Source: an uncultured Bacteroidota bacterium (GTDB taxonomy: Bacteria; Bacteroidota; Bacteroidia; Chitinophagales; Chitinophagaceae). From it: a stretch of 6,011 bases of DNA. The notes beneath the pieces are model-generated. The model worked only from the letters and a program-made list of their open reading frames with translations, was not told where the DNA came from and ran no database searches. A program made the position numbers and the translations under genes. Shown here in pieces: positions 5,626-6,011 of the stretch (position 1 is its first letter; each line of letters begins with the position of its first letter). The DNA is taken from the NCBI GenBank assembly GCA_946480675.1, contig CAMLKS010000162.1, positions 1 to 6,011 of the forward strand, read 5' to 3'.

Positions 5626-6011
5626 CTACCCCTTCAGCACCTTAGCCACTTCCGGCACCATCCTTTCTGCCCATATCTTATATTCCTTGCCGCTTGGGTG
5701 TAGTCCATCTTCAGCCAGGTATTCAGCGGTTGTACCGTTTTTTCGTGTACTGTCTGTTATATCTATGTAATGGCAGTAATGCGCCAGCGTTATTTCTTTC
5801 TTGGCAGCATTATAGGCATCTATATCTTTGGCTATCTGCGCACGGTCTTTACCTTCTGCAAAGGGGGTAACACCCCAGTCTGGTATCGATAGCACAAATA
5901 CATTTTGCGTATGGCCATTTGCATAGCGTATGGCAATATCCAGCAGTTGGGTATATTCTTCTTTATAGTTCTCCAGGTCACGACCGCGATACTGGTTATT
6001 CACCCCTATCA
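5626..6011 (-). CDS. SGNH/GDSL hydrolase, C-terminal part (5' end off right edge)
   Basis: The minus-strand frame enters from the right edge as xTG-ATA-GGG-GTG and ends at TAG 5628-5626, giving 127 visible residues. GVNNQYRGR is the SGNH block III (GxN), whose Asn contributes to the oxyanion hole. LSIPDWGVTPFA and, near the C-terminus, AEDGLHPSGKEY follow; D and H in DGLHP are the catalytic block V pair. The catalytic Ser in block I lies outside the window. The reaction would be ester hydrolysis of an unknown substrate. The visible part begins mid-protein: the GTG at 6003-6001 is the Val of GVNN, not a start, since the frame stays open upstream and the motif needs the preceding Gly. Expected total length is about 200 residues. 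No signal peptide can be assessed. Confidence 0.88.
   Translation of the reverse strand, partial: IGVNNQYRGRDLENYKEEYTQLLDIAIRYANGHTQNVFVLSIPDWGVTPFAEGKDRAQIAKDIDAYNAAKKEITLAHYCHYIDITDSTRKNGTTAEYLAEDGLHPSGKEYKIWAERMVPEVAKVLKG

Noticed and set aside
6001..6003. GTG at 6003 as the start of the SGNH hydrolase
   Set aside because: The frame continues open to the window edge, the Val is part of the GVNNQ motif, and the essential block I is missing, so the gene starts outside the window.
1..6011. tRNA, rRNA, CRISPR array, insertion sequence or phage genes
   Set aside because: No cloverleaf, spaced identical repeats, transposase motif or terminal inverted repeats were seen; nearly all of the window is covered by ordinary genes.

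Overview
This window most likely comes from a member of the Bacteroidota, probably of the Chitinophagaceae or a nearby group. The evidence is gene content: a SusC-like outer-membrane TonB-dependent receptor, an HYC_CC_PP family protein, a DUF6597-type AraC regulator and a TetX-like flavoprotein. A TAnnTTTG-type promoter and mostly absent Shine-Dalgarno sequences agree with this. The genus cannot be fixed from the sequence alone.

Layout. Positions 1-2127 (minus strand) hold an AraC-type regulator, then a TetX-like FAD monooxygenase 27 bp downstream, then after 66 bp the 5' end of an MmcQ/YjbR family gene that runs off the left edge. Positions 2128-2253 form a compact control region. It contains a candidate promoter for the regulator, an 8-bp direct repeat with an 11-bp period, a perfect 14-bp hairpin that probably ends the next transcript, and a degenerate 8-bp tandem repeat that begins at the receptor's stop codon. 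Positions 2249-5127 (minus strand) hold a three-gene unit transcribed in the order HYC_CC_PP protein, exported heavy-metal-associated (HMA) protein, TonB-dependent receptor. A good Bacteroidota promoter lies directly ahead of it, with a 17-bp palindrome over its -33 side. A FlK-like hotdog thioesterase (5231-5623, plus strand) is divergent from this unit. It runs tail to tail, 2 bp apart, into the 3' part of an SGNH/GDSL hydrolase gene that leaves the right edge.

How the genes may work together. The central unit looks like an envelope metal-handling set: a membrane-anchored or exported Cys/Asp/Glu-rich small protein, a periplasmic CxxC metal chaperone with a Cys/His tail, and an outer-membrane receptor with a vicinal Cys pair in its plug and a His cluster in a C-terminal loop. 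Copper or another soft transition metal is the likely substrate, but the sequence does not fix the metal or the direction of transport. The left unit pairs a regulator with a flavin monooxygenase homologous to tetracycline destructases. Several drug-contacting residues differ, so tetracycline need not be its substrate.

No tRNA, rRNA, CRISPR array, insertion sequence or phage gene was seen. The most interesting item is the poorly characterised HYC_CC_PP / HMA / receptor module; the other genes are ordinary accessory or housekeeping genes.
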